The notes beneath the pieces were generated by a model. The model saw nothing but the letters and a program-made list of their open reading frames with translations, was not told where the DNA came from and did not search any database. From Stutzerimonas stutzeri (GTDB lineage Bacteria; Pseudomonadota; Gammaproteobacteria; Pseudomonadales; Pseudomonadaceae): a DNA stretch of 64,000 nt. Position 1 is the stretch's first letter; each line of letters begins with the position of its first letter. Shown here piece after piece: positions 54,189 to 62,576 of the stretch. Position numbers and translations under genes: made by a program. Location: NCBI RefSeq assembly GCF_024448895.1, contig NZ_JAMOIC010000008.1, forward strand, positions 124,001-188,000. Reading direction: 5' to 3'.

Positions 54189-54748
54189 TGTTCCGCTCCC
54201 AGCCCAAGCGAATGCGCAATACCGAGCACGGCGGAGGTATCAACGGGTCCGAAATAGCGACTATCGAACGACGCCGGATTGGTCGGGCTCAGCAGAAACA
54301 GCTCACCGGGTCGAAGCCGCCGGCACCCCGACCAAGCCTGCAGATGCCGACCCATCCTGTCAGCATCCAGTGCTACAGCCACGGCAGCGTTGTCGACGTG
54401 CACGGTGCGGTCAGCAATGCACACATGCTGTCCTGCCACCGCAGCCACGCGCTTGAGCAAAGGAACGTCTAACGGCAGGTATCCGCGCTGCGCTGCAAGC
54501 GTTGCGGCGGCGTCCGGGAGGCGAATCAGCATAATGCGGCCAACAGACCACGCGTTAGCCTGCCGTCCTGCCGAATCGATTCGATACCAACCAACCGGCA
54601 CGCTGTCCGAGGCGTTGTAGACGAACCGGACATCGGGGCGCATGAAGGCCGACCACGCCAGTGCCGCTAGCCCACAGGCGCTAAGCGCTGCGATCACAAG
54701 GCGACCACGGCCTCGTGATGATTGATACAGGTCGGCAATGCCCATCAC
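54185..54748 (-). CDS. traF: Conjugative transfer signal peptidase TraF (S26 family)
   Basis: A 187-residue serine protease with one N-terminal membrane helix (17-36). The catalytic serine lies in NASDSVPVGWY (Ser49) and the catalytic lysine is Lys99 in PLLKRVAAVAG. In RP4 it matures and circularises the TrbC pilin. The start overlaps the DUF2840 stop by four bases. Confidence 0.9.
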   Translation of the reverse strand: MMGIADLYQSSRGRGRLVIAALSACGLAALAWSAFMRPDVRFVYNASDSVPVGWYRIDSAGRQANAWSVGRIMLIRLPDAAATLAAQRGYLPLDVPLLKRVAAVAGQHVCIADRTVHVDNAAVAVALDADRMGRHLQAWSGCRRLRPGELFLLSPTNPASFDSRYFGPVDTSAVLGIAHSLGLGAEQ

Positions 54749-55278
54749 TGCAGCCCCCGCCTCGTCAGCCAGGCGGAGTGACGCTCGGCGGTGTAGACGG
54801 GCATGGCCAGGCGTGCGGCGAGCCGGTTATTCAGCATGCGCCAATACGCTGGTGACACCGTTGTCGGATCGATGCCCTGCGCCTCGATGGCATCAATCAG
54901 CGGCAGCACCATGCGCACTACCGGCTTGCCGATGGCGTGCAGCAGCAACCGAGCGCCAGGCACCACGCCGGCAATACGCTGCACCGCATCCCGTTGCGTG
55001 CATCCCTGCATCACCGTCAGTTGCCAGCTGACCGTGCCGTACTCGTTGGCTTGCCAGCGAACGCGGCAGAAGATGGCGCCGGGCAGGAACACGGCTATAC
55101 GCCTCATAGGGTCCAGGCGGGTAATACGTACCGGATCACCGAAGCGCAGGTAGACCTGGACGCGCTGCGGCACGTGAATGAGCGACACGCGCGTCAGCGA
55201 CGTCGCGTCAGTCTCGCCGAAACGCATGGCAAAAACGGAGTTCGCCGCCGGCGTGGCAGTAATTGTCTGTACCGTCAT
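54745..55278 (-). CDS. DUF2840 domain-containing protein
   Basis: A 177-residue protein of the DUF2840 family, which is found almost only next to traF in trb-type elements. FGDPVRITRLDPMRRIAVFLPGAIFCRVRWQANEYGT is typical. The function is unknown, but the coupling to traF on both sides suggests a role in DNA processing or pilin handling. Four-base overlaps with traF and the ribbon-helix-helix gene. Confidence 0.85.
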   Translation of the reverse strand: MTVQTITATPAANSVFAMRFGETDATSLTRVSLIHVPQRVQVYLRFGDPVRITRLDPMRRIAVFLPGAIFCRVRWQANEYGTVSWQLTVMQGCTQRDAVQRIAGVVPGARLLLHAIGKPVVRMVLPLIDAIEAQGIDPTTVSPAYWRMLNNRLAARLAMPVYTAERHSAWLTRRGLQ

Positions 55279-55526
55279 CCTGTTTTCTCCGGAAATTCGC
55301 GCTCCAATAACCCCCGCAGCAACTCGGCCACCGTCATGCCTTGGGTGAATGCCGATACCTTGATCCGGGCGCGCAACGCCGGGGTGATATCGAGGGTCAG
55401 ACGCGCGCTGTACAGGTCGCGCCTGTGGACGACGTTGGCGTCCCTCTGACGAACCCAGGCTTCAGCATGCGGGTCCGCGTGAGGACGCACGCCGATGGGC
55501 GTGCGTTTGTCGCCAACTCGGGTCAT
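55275..55526 (-). CDS. Ribbon-helix-helix protein (ParB-like partner)
   Basis: An 83-residue protein with a C-terminal ribbon-helix-helix (ARLTLDITPALRARIKVSAFTQGMTVAELLRGLLER). It begins four bases inside the parA stop. A small DNA-binding partner directly after ParA suggests it is the centromere-binding half of the partition pair. The start at 55526 is chosen over 55535 because of the ATGA overlap. Confidence 0.75.
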   Translation of the reverse strand: MTRVGDKRTPIGVRPHADPHAEAWVRQRDANVVHRRDLYSARLTLDITPALRARIKVSAFTQGMTVAELLRGLLEREFPEKTG

Positions 55527-56161
55527 GCCGACCACCTCAGCAGCTCGTCCACCAGGGCAGTGATCTCGCGCGCGGCGGCGCTGTCGGGCGCCGTCTCGCG
55601 GGCAAGACGTCCCGACGCCACACTGTCGGCGAAGACAATGCGCTGGCGAACCTCAGCACGTAGCGCCGGTATAGGCTGATCTGCCAGCGCCTGACGCGCT
55701 TCACGGCCGATGATGGTTGTGCTGATGCGCCGGTTGATGACAAATGCTGCCGCCAGCTCAGGGCGAAAAAGCTGCGCCTCGCGGATCAGTGCGACCATTT
55801 CGTCGCTGGCCCACAGATCGTACGGGCTGGGTTGTACAGGGATGATGACGCGGCCAGCGGCCAGCAGAGCAGAGCGTGCAAGCGCCGCGATCCGGGGTGG
55901 TCCATCAATTACGACGTGATCAGCGCGACGGGCCAGCTCAGGCGCTTCCTGGTGCAGCGTTTCACGGGCTAGTCCCACGACACTGAACAGCCTGGGTAGC
56001 CCCTGTTGCGCGCGCCGCTGCGCCCAGTCCAGCGCTGAACCCTGCGGGTCGGCGTCTAGAAGGACGACATGCTGACCGCGCAATGCGAGCTCGCCTGCGA
56101 TATGTGTCGCTAAGGTGGTCTTGCCGACGCCGCCTTTCTGATTGAGTAGGGCAACGATCAT
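55523..56161 (-). CDS. parA: ParA family partition ATPase
   Basis: A 212-residue ParA/Soj-type ATPase with the deviant Walker A KGGVGKT at residues 9-15 and the DGPPRIAALARSAL motif. It segregates the element when it is in circular form. The start at 56161 (MIVALLNQKGG) excludes 19 upstream residues. Three iterons and repA lie just upstream in transcription order. Confidence 0.88.
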   Translation of the reverse strand: MIVALLNQKGGVGKTTLATHIAGELALRGQHVVLLDADPQGSALDWAQRRAQQGLPRLFSVVGLARETLHQEAPELARRADHVVIDGPPRIAALARSALLAAGRVIIPVQPSPYDLWASDEMVALIREAQLFRPELAAAFVINRRISTTIIGREARQALADQPIPALRAEVRQRIVFADSVASGRLARETAPDSAAAREITALVDELLRWSA

Positions 56162-56240
56162 GGCCTGGCCCTCCTCACCCAGGAACGGGCCAGCGCGTGC
56201 CGTCTTTCGGTTGTCCACCGAAACGGCAGGCGCCTATAAA

Positions 56241-56270
56241 AAGTTAGAGCTTTTAAGTTAGAGAAGTTAA
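56241..56270. repeat. AAGTTAGAG direct repeats in the parA upstream region
   Basis: AAGTTAGAG occurs at 56241-56249 and 56255-56263, with a partial copy at 56264-56270. They lie 80-110 bp upstream of parA in an AT-rich patch within GC-rich DNA. They may be operator sites for the partition operon or part of an AT-rich origin segment next to the iterons. Confidence 0.55.
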
Positions 56271-56312
56271 GGGACGCTGGAGACCGCTCCAGCCCTGGCC
56301 TACAGCGGATTT

Positions 56313-56378
56313 GACACGCCTGATAGCACGATAAGGACACGCCCGATAGCACGATACCCGACACGCCTGATAGCACGA
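56313..56378. repeat. Three iterons (candidate replication origin)
   Basis: Three direct copies of GACACGCCTGATAGCACGA start at 56313, 56336 and 56360, one with a single base change. The spacing of 23 and 24 bp puts them on nearly the same face of the helix. They lie 25 bp beyond the repA stop and next to an AT-rich patch. This is the layout of an iteron-controlled plasmid origin. Confidence 0.75.
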
Positions 56379-56402
56379 GCCCGTCCACAGGTTGTACCGC
56401 GA

Positions 56403-57236
56403 CTATCCCCGTGCGGTAGACGGCACGGGCCGAAACGTAAGCAGTTCCGTTCTGCTCTCCGGGATCCGCTCGATGCCGAGCACATAGCCCGGCAATGACT
56501 GCCGCGCCACCAAGGCACGCAAATCGCAAGCGAAGTCGCAGGGCCTCGCGGTACTGCCTGACTTGCGATGCAGATGTCTGAAATCGAATTGCCAGCCGTC
56601 CGGCTGCTTCCCACCATGCTTGCGAACCAGGCGATATAGCCACCGTTCGATGCCTCCGGTGAGCCGGAAGTAGGCGGGGTCGATGGTCAACACCAGCGCT
56701 GCATCCAACACACCCGCGAAGAACCAGTCCGGCAGGATGATCTCTATGCCCAACGGCGCACCCCGAGCGTCGGCCAATTCCTTCCACTCGTTGATCCACG
56801 AGAAGCGATGCAGCCGCCGCCCGGTCGTCTCGCGAATAGACGTGGCCACCGTGGTCGACTGCAGGCGATCCAAAGCCGCCTTTAAGCGCTGATAGTCGCG
56901 CAACGACACACCGCGCCCGATGAAACGCAAGATCTCGTAGGGTGTCGCGCGCATCAGCCGTGACGGAGCGATGCCGGCATCGCGAGCCGCCACGATCTGG
57001 CTGGCCGCCCAGATCAGGATGTCGGCATCCCAAATTGTCGCAATGCCATATTCCTGAGTGCCCTCCACACGCACCGTGACGCCAGCCGTGCGAAAGTCGA
57101 TTGGCGTCGTACGCCGCGACTTGGATAGCGAGAAGAACGGATGTGCCATCAAGTCCTGGCTGTCGCGCGGCGCCATGTCGCCCGGCAGCGCGCGGAACAG
57201 GTCGAGCTGGGCACGCTCGTGCTCCGAGCTGGCCAT
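56403..57236 (-). CDS. repA: Replication initiator protein A
   Basis: A 277-residue protein of the RepA (replication initiator protein A) family of Tn4371-like elements. The stretch QLDLFRALPGDMAPRDSQDLMAHPFFSLSK is the family's N-terminal signature, and IEIILPDWFFAGV and YRLVRKHGGKQ are also typical. ATG at 57236 is preferred over TTG at 57251. It probably binds the three iterons just past its stop codon and replicates the excised circle. Confidence 0.85.
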   Translation of the reverse strand: MASSEHERAQLDLFRALPGDMAPRDSQDLMAHPFFSLSKSRRTTPIDFRTAGVTVRVEGTQEYGIATIWDADILIWAASQIVAARDAGIAPSRLMRATPYEILRFIGRGVSLRDYQRLKAALDRLQSTTVATSIRETTGRRLHRFSWINEWKELADARGAPLGIEIILPDWFFAGVLDAALVLTIDPAYFRLTGGIERWLYRLVRKHGGKQPDGWQFDFRHLHRKSGSTARPCDFACDLRALVARQSLPGYVLGIERIPESRTELLTFRPVPSTARG

Positions 57237-57247
57237 ACGGCCGCCAA

Positions 57248-57541
57248 TCAACGCGCACGGCTGTCAGCCGAGTGCTGCTCGGCGTATTCGGGATCGGAGG
57301 TGGCCTCGAAACTGTGCTGGTCGGCCCAGGCATTGAGGTCGGTAATGGCATACATGACGCGGCGACCGAACTTGCGAAAGCGCGGGCCACCGCCGATCAC
57401 ACGTTGCTTTTCCAGCGTACGTGGCGACAGGCGAAGGTAGGTGGCCGCCTCTTCGTTCGTGAGGTAGCGCTGCGGCTGGACAGCAGCAAGTTGCATCGAT
57501 GTGCCGGGCGCAGCAGCAGGCTGCACAGGAGCAGGTCGCAT
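57248..57541 (-). CDS. AlpA-like helix-turn-helix (excisionase-type) protein
   Basis: A 97-residue protein with a MerR/AlpA-type helix-turn-helix (YLTNEEAATYLRLSPRTLEKQRVIGGGPRFRKFGRRVMYAITDLNAWAD). Such proteins act as excisionases or activators of element excision. GGAGG lies eight bases before the ATG at 57541. Its stop overlaps the repA upstream region by a few bases, so the two are probably one transcript. Confidence 0.85.
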   Translation of the reverse strand: MRPAPVQPAAAPGTSMQLAAVQPQRYLTNEEAATYLRLSPRTLEKQRVIGGGPRFRKFGRRVMYAITDLNAWADQHSFEATSDPEYAEQHSADSRAR

Positions 57542-57602
57542 AAGGTAAACCTCCAGCATTCAGGACAGTCGGCTGCACCAGTGCAGCCGGATGGAGCCAG
57601 TC

Positions 57603-58421
57603 TCAGAAAGCTGGGCTCCCCTGCTCAGGGTCGTTTTGGTGATGGCTCGGAACGGCCCTACCCTGCAGGTCGAGCCGTGCAAGGCGCCGATAGTCATCGA
57701 GCATTAACCTTCGGCCTCGCCGGACCAGGCGGCGAACCTTCGAGCGCAGACTAGCGTCGGCATGCCAGCCCTGTGTTACCGCCGCAGAACCGAAGAGGCA
57801 CAAGGCGACCTCGCGGAGAGAGGCACCCGCCAGGCTGGCATCCAACGCCTGCAAAGTGTGCAGTTCAAGCAAGGCGGTGGCGCTCGGCCTAGAAAAGCTC
57901 TGTGCCAGTGGCGTGGTATGGGAGCCGGCGGCCAGTTGGTTCAGCGCTTCAGTCATGGCGCACGCACGAGACCCCGGTCGGCGGCCTGTGCGCATGGCGA
58001 CAACGAACGCGTCGCCATCTTTCAGGCCAGGCGCCATTGCCAGCCTGATCCGGCATCCGGAAATACTGGTGGCCACGCGTAGACACCGACCGTCATGGAC
58101 TAGGCCCTTGCGGCCCGGAATGTTCCAGAAATCCAATGCTGCCGCGTCGGGCGTGGAATAAACGTCGGGGTGGAGCTGGACCAGCCCTGGATGCTCCACA
58201 AGCCAGAGCGGATGCGCGTCGCGGGCGTCCAACCCCGGATCTTCCAGCACGCGCAAACCCCAGCGGTGCGCGGCCGCAGCCCGGCGCATGCAGTCTTGCC
58301 AGTCACGCTGGTACTCCGGGTTTCTGCGCAGGTACTCCCAGGCAAGAGCATGCTCATCAAGGTGCAGAAGGTAGAGATAGGCCGCGGTGGGACACTTCTG
58401 CTCGGCGTTGCGATGAGCCAT
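57603..58421 (-). CDS. DUF2285 domain-containing protein
   Basis: A 272-residue protein that begins with a DUF6499-like segment (YLYLLHLDEHALAWEYLRRNPEYQRDW) and ends with a DUF2285 helical domain (SLREVALCLFGSAAVTQGWHADASLRSKVRRLVRRGRRLM) that resembles a helix-turn-helix. These proteins are standard near repA in trb-type elements and are thought to be transcription factors. The start at 58421 excludes 47 non-homologous upstream residues. Confidence 0.85.
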   Translation of the reverse strand: MAHRNAEQKCPTAAYLYLLHLDEHALAWEYLRRNPEYQRDWQDCMRRAAAAHRWGLRVLEDPGLDARDAHPLWLVEHPGLVQLHPDVYSTPDAAALDFWNIPGRKGLVHDGRCLRVATSISGCRIRLAMAPGLKDGDAFVVAMRTGRRPGSRACAMTEALNQLAAGSHTTPLAQSFSRPSATALLELHTLQALDASLAGASLREVALCLFGSAAVTQGWHADASLRSKVRRLVRRGRRLMLDDYRRLARLDLQGRAVPSHHQNDPEQGSPAF

Positions 58422-59096
58422 CGGCAACCTCCCTGCTTCAAGATAGCCGCCCCTGGCTCGCAACGGAAAAACGACGGCCGCTATGCGAAGACCGATAACG
58501 CCGGAGCGCCAGCCGAACCATCTGTTCGCGACGCGACTCAAGGACGTGCAGTGCTGGGCCATCCTGCATCGCTCGGGGGTTAAACGATGATCCGATAGGT
58601 CAGGCTTATGTCCATAGAAGACAGAAACACCGATTCAGACACTGGCGGTCTGACCGCTTACGGTTAGTCACAACTACGCTTTTGCCGGAATGTGTTTGTG
58701 CACGAAACCGCCAAGCTGCCGATACGGATTTGTGCATCGCTTCAAGTGCACGAACCCTCATACGGGCGAAACCGTAAAGGAACCAAAGCGGAAACCCGGT
58801 TTTGCGCGGCTCTGCAAAGATGTAAAAGCGCTTTGGCGTTTCTGTCCGAAACGGCCACCAATACTTTCAAAAAAAGCACGAAAACGTCATTGCAATAAAA
58901 CGATTTTCCCCATTCAGGCGCGACCGATCGAGCGAGGCCTGAGAAGAGCCAGCTAAAAAGCGGCCAGAATCGAGTTCGCCGGCGTGGCCGAGCTCTGGGA
59001 CGGATTGCGCGCTGGATAGCATTGTTCACGACGCCGGCACGTTCGGCTGTAGTTCCGTAACAGTGCCCCGCCACAACGGGCGGGGCGATGAGGTGG
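58422..59096. other. 675-bp non-coding stretch between DUF2285 and DUF736 genes
   Basis: No supported gene is seen; an 88-codon plus-strand frame at 58690-58956 is Lys/Cys/Arg-rich and lacks a ribosome site. GTGCACGAA recurs at 58698 and 58746 (48 bp apart) and a related GTGCATCG lies between them, so a protein-binding region upstream of the DUF2285 operon is possible. The segment around 58850-58920 is AT-rich. Confidence 0.4.
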
Positions 59097-59408
59097 TCAG
59101 GCTACCGACTTGCTGCGCGACCAGATCAAGTTGTGCGTACCGTTCTCGTCTTCTATCAGACGGGCGTAGATCGTTGCCGGAAACGAAGGATCATCCAGGG
59201 TCACGGACAGGTATGCCCGATCGGCCTGGCTGACTTTCTCCCAGGCCGCGCCGATGTCGTAGCCACCGGCCGTCTGGATGCGATAGTCGGGGGCGCTCTC
59301 GCTGCTCCTGTCGTTGGGAACGAACTTGACCTTGACGTTAAGCGTCAGGGTGCGAACAGTGCCGGTGAAGCCGTCGTTCTGTGCGGTGAAGGTGCCGATG
59401 TTGGCCAT
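59097..59408 (-). CDS. DUF736 family protein
   Basis: A 103-residue protein of the DUF736 type (MANIGTFTAQNDGFTGTVRTLTLNVKVKFV... and ending YARLIEDENGTHNLIWSR), a small beta-rich protein carried by many conjugative elements. GGAG lies just before the ATG at 59408. Function unknown. It appears to be a single-gene unit. Confidence 0.9.
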   Translation of the reverse strand: MANIGTFTAQNDGFTGTVRTLTLNVKVKFVPNDRSSESAPDYRIQTAGGYDIGAAWEKVSQADRAYLSVTLDDPSFPATIYARLIEDENGTHNLIWSRSKSVA

Positions 59409-60127
59409 AGTGATTTCTCCTTTCGGGGTACCAAGGTCGCGCCCATCGCGTCCTTGTTGTGAACCGGCAGACGGAGGTCGGGCTGGCCGCACCGCCCAGC
59501 GGCCGCAACAACGTGGAGGACCGAGACGCGCACAGAATTTGTGGGTGAGGAATGCGCGCAGCGGAGGGGAAATTGTTTGCGCCGAACGGTTGCTGCCATG
59601 AAGCCCGAGGCACAGCCGTGCCACCGTCAGGATTCACGACAAGCCAAGGACGCAGCGGGGCGAACCTTCCCACAAAGGAGATGGGCCGATTCGGTCTTCC
59701 CGCGTGACGGCTTCACCGGCCTGCTCCTTGATGCTGGCAAGGTCAACACCCCGACGACCACGAGAACGTCCCTGACACAGCCTGCTGCAAACGGACCTGA
59801 GGCATGGGCTGGACGTGCTTTAGCGAAGCCTAGCGGCCTGCTTGTGGCTCATCCGACGCAAAAAAATAGCGCCCGTCCGCGTAGTAGACGGTGCGTATAC
59901 GCATCCTGTTGAGGCAAGCCGGGCGTGGCCCCAACCGTCTCAGCCAAATATCGCGCTCGACCACTCTGCATGACCATTAACTCTGCATTAGGCAAACGCA
60001 AACCGTTCGATTGTCGGTTTAGTCGCCCCCCTTAGAGAAAAATCATTAAGGGCTATGCAGTAAGTGTTCGGTAAGAAAAAGCCTTCGATAATCGGGGCGC
60101 CTTTTCATTCTCGGCTTGGAGAGTTAC
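59409..60127. other. 719-bp non-coding stretch upstream of DUF736
   Basis: Only unsupported frames are present. The part after about 60000 has a lower GC content than the element backbone and marks the start of a cargo patch that holds the histidine kinase. No promoter or RNA gene could be picked out with confidence. Confidence 0.4.
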
Positions 60128-60340
60128 ATGCGTCCTTTCAGTCTGCCCATTCTGTTCCGATTGAGTGCGCTTCTGCCTACCTCTTCTACTTCAGCCGTAG
60201 TGGCAGGTTTAAGCTTGGCTTCAGTAAGTCGCATTGCAGACCGGTGCCGGCAAAAAGCGGATGTGGTCCAGGGGCTAACATTGTCTCGACGAGTGGTCAG
60301 CCGCCCGGTGCCGATATTAGTTACGAGGCAGTACCGTTGA
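60128..60340 (+). CDS. Possible small exported protein or gene remnant
   Basis: A 70-residue frame that starts MRPFSLPILFRLSALL after a TTGGAGAG site, with a hydrophobic N-terminus like a signal peptide and then a polar tail that stops early. Sequence in another frame continues for about 150 bp with protein-like composition, so it may be a frameshifted remnant of the gene that once preceded the histidine kinase. No family recognised. Confidence 0.25.
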   Translation: MRPFSLPILFRLSALLPTSSTSAVVAGLSLASVSRIADRCRQKADVVQGLTLSRRVVSRPVPILVTRQYR

Positions 60341-60533
60341 TCTATGTCGAGATATTTAGAGCACAGGCTGCGATCAATTTGCCCGGCCAGCAGACCAGCA
60401 ACTCGCAAAACCCCTCAGCAATCGCCGCTGCGGTAGTAGATATGATCAGTCGCGCCCATTCTGCGTGTTCGTCTATCAAGTATCTTTCAGCTAAAGCGAT
60501 AACCCTCGGGTGCCAGCGTCAGGTAGCTCGGTC

Positions 60534-61919
60534 ATGCGGTTCGTGAGGAAGCTGCGGATCAGCAGTCTTGCCGTTAAGGTGATACTTGCCTACGTCATTG
60601 GCGCTACGCTGACGATCCTCCTGCTGGTGTTGGCAGTCTTCTCGCTTAAGGCTGACAAGAGCGGCGTTCTTTCGGAAGCGGAGGTAGCGGATATCACCAG
60701 AGAAATGGCCGTTGAACTGCTGTTCGATGGCGCTGGCAGCCCTGTCGGGCTCGACATCACTGGCTTCGATGTGGAGTGGGCATTCAGGAGCCTGCAGCAG
60801 GACACCGCTTACCGCGTGCTGGACACAGCGGGAAAGGTGGTCCTGTCTTCGCCGGGTAGCGAAGTCATCTGGCCTGAAAGCGGCTCGGCGAGACAGCCCA
60901 TACCTGGGAGGTTCGCGTTCCAGCAGAGGGGCCTGACCATGCATGGCTCCACCGAGGCGGTAGAGCACGATGGACAGACCTGGTATCTGCAGTTCACCGC
61001 CAGTACGAGATTCCTGCATCTAGTCTACCGCGCATTTACCTTGCCCTTTACCGGTATGGGAATCACGTTGTTCAGTCTGGCTCTGCTCTTTGTTTTCAGC
61101 GCCTGTGTGTACGTGACCTTGAGGTATACCTTTAAGCCGCTGCGAGACGTATCGAATTCAGCCGCTGACATTTCGCCCCGATCGCTTCACGCTCGTCTTC
61201 AGACTGATGCCATCCCTAGCGAAATCGCCCCCTTGGTGATCAGTTTCAACAACGTACTGGAGCGGCTGGAACATGGCTATCGCATGCAGCAGGAATTTCT
61301 TGCCACTACTTCCCATGAGTTGAAGACGCCGCTTACGCTGATACGCTCACAGATTGCATTGATGGTTGATGGTGATGAACGCAGATCATTGCTCAACGAT
61401 GTGGAACACATGACGCGTCAGGTAAACCAGTTGCTGCACCTCGCCGAAGCGAGCGAGATACAAAGCTACCAGTTCGCCATGGTGAACATTCGAGAGGTGA
61501 CCACCGAAGCCGTGAACTATCTGCAGCGTATGGCAGACACGGCGGAAGTGAGGTTGATTACCTCTGGCGATAACGAGCCGTACTGGTTGGCAGACCGGGG
61601 CGCACTCTTCACGTTGCTTAAGAACCTGTTGGAAAATGCGATTCAGCATGCACCTCGAGGAAGCTGCGTGCATGTCGCAGTCAACACTAGCAGCCTGACG
61701 CTACGCGATTGGGGGCCTGGGGTTGAGGAGGAGCAACTGGCGCATCTGTTCACACGATTCTGGCGCAGCGCCCACAGACGAGATCATGGCGCAGGTCTTG
61801 GCCTGACCATTTGTCAGGAAATCACGACGGCCCATGGCTGGACGCTGTCGGTGCAGCGAATGGATCCAGGCTTACTAATGCGGCTCTCTCAACCTAAATG
61901 CGCGGTAGTACCGACTTAG
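60534..61919 (+). CDS. Orphan sensor histidine kinase
   Basis: A 461-residue two-component kinase. Two membrane helices (about 13-36 and 174-196) flank a periplasmic sensor region of 130 residues; then come HAMP, the phospho-acceptor His261 in TTSHELKTPLTLI, the N box LLKNLLENAIQHAPRG and the G boxes RDWGPGVEEEQ and HGAGLGLTICQEI. All catalytic motifs are intact. No response regulator gene lies next to it, which is unusual. ATG at 60534 is preferred over 60510. It is the only clear cargo gene in this part of the element. Confidence 0.88.
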   Translation: MRFVRKLRISSLAVKVILAYVIGATLTILLLVLAVFSLKADKSGVLSEAEVADITREMAVELLFDGAGSPVGLDITGFDVEWAFRSLQQDTAYRVLDTAGKVVLSSPGSEVIWPESGSARQPIPGRFAFQQRGLTMHGSTEAVEHDGQTWYLQFTASTRFLHLVYRAFTLPFTGMGITLFSLALLFVFSACVYVTLRYTFKPLRDVSNSAADISPRSLHARLQTDAIPSEIAPLVISFNNVLERLEHGYRMQQEFLATTSHELKTPLTLIRSQIALMVDGDERRSLLNDVEHMTRQVNQLLHLAEASEIQSYQFAMVNIREVTTEAVNYLQRMADTAEVRLITSGDNEPYWLADRGALFTLLKNLLENAIQHAPRGSCVHVAVNTSSLTLRDWGPGVEEEQLAHLFTRFWRSAHRRDHGAGLGLTICQEITTAHGWTLSVQRMDPGLLMRLSQPKCAVVPT

Positions 61920-61959
61920 CTTCGTCTTCCCAGATGCGGCAGGCGAGCGCGCCACCGTG

Positions 61960-62190
61960 GATAGGGGCCGAAGCTACCCAGCGCCGAGAGCAGCCCCAAT
62001 TTTCCAACGACACACTCATGACTGGGAACGATGATGTGATCCAGCGTCCGTACCTCCCGATGATACTCAGCGTTTCCATCAGCCGCTTGGTTAGCGTCCT
62101 GTCCGCCTGTTCGGCTCTAGACTCCCGCTCCGATGATTTAACGAGTAGATCACCGCCACGGCATTGCCTCTGCAAGCTTCAACCCGCCCA
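61960..62190 (-). pseudogene. radC remnant (JAB domain, C-terminal part)
   Basis: The minus strand reads GNAVAVIYSLNHRSGSLEPN, then in a second frame DRTLTKRLMETLSII, then in a third EVRTLDHIIVPSHECVVG. These are successive pieces of the RadC/JAB metalloprotease fold. The metal motif HNHPSG has become LNHRSG, so key residues are lost as well. The 5' two-thirds is missing. radC is a common gene in this class of element, which supports the call. Confidence 0.6.
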
Positions 62191-62244
62191 TCTCCCCACA
62201 ACGCCCCAGCATGTTTGCCCTCCCTCAACCCCCGCGCTAGACTG

Positions 62245-62480
62245 GCCCGGTCGCGGTAAATCCGCGACCGGGCGTGAGAACCCGGCGTGTTTGTCCAAGG
62301 CGCGGTTGCGCCGTAGCGCACAGCCAGTGTTTGCACTGTGCTGTAGCGACGCTATGGCGGGCCGTGTGAGGCAGGTTTCGGCCTGGCCGGTTCCCTTGGA
62401 CGCCGGTTCTCACCCTTGCACGGTCCGCCACCCTTGCTCGTGAGAAGGCTGGATGGCGGCTCCTTAACTGTCCAAGGAGC
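62245..62480 (+). promoter_or_regulatory. Structured RNA leader with competing helices
   Basis: A 12-bp perfect hairpin (62245-62256 with 62262-62273, loop TAAAT) is followed by GTGAGAACC...GTCCAAGG (62274-62300), internal hairpins, and the complement CCTTGGACGCC...TTCTCAC (62394-62413). A second GTGAGAA (62440-62446) and GTCCAAGG (62470-62477) follow. Both copies can pair with the same complement, so two exclusive folds exist. The second GTCCAAGG overlaps the AAGGAG Shine-Dalgarno sequence of a leader ORF, and GCTCCTT/AAGGAGC can also hide it. Strand is inferred from the leader ORF downstream. Confidence 0.5.
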
Positions 62481-62489
62481 ACCAGCAAC

Positions 62490-62576
62490 ATGCGATACGT
62501 CCTTTTTATCCCCGCGCTCCACCTCGATTCAGCAGTCCCTTGTTGTGTCACCTTCTGGGAGGTGAGCAATGGCTGA
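62490..62576 (+). CDS. 28-residue leader ORF
   Basis: ATG at 62490 follows AAGGAG (62474-62479) at 10 bases. It encodes MRYVLFIPALHLDSAVPCCV plus eight more residues and its stop overlaps the next gene's start (AATGGCTGA), an arrangement suited to translational coupling. Its Shine-Dalgarno sequence lies inside the RNA leader described at 62245-62480. It may be a true small protein or only a coupling device. Confidence 0.45.
   Translation: MRYVLFIPALHLDSAVPCCVTFWEVSNG

Noticed and set aside
56158-57390. 410-codon minus-strand frame across repA and the iteron region
   Set aside because: It runs through the iterons and overlaps repA in another frame without domain features.
62091-62336. 81-codon minus-strand protein gene opposite the RNA leader
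   Set aside because: Only its last part matches RadC; the rest is the antisense of the structured leader, so no intact protein is supported.
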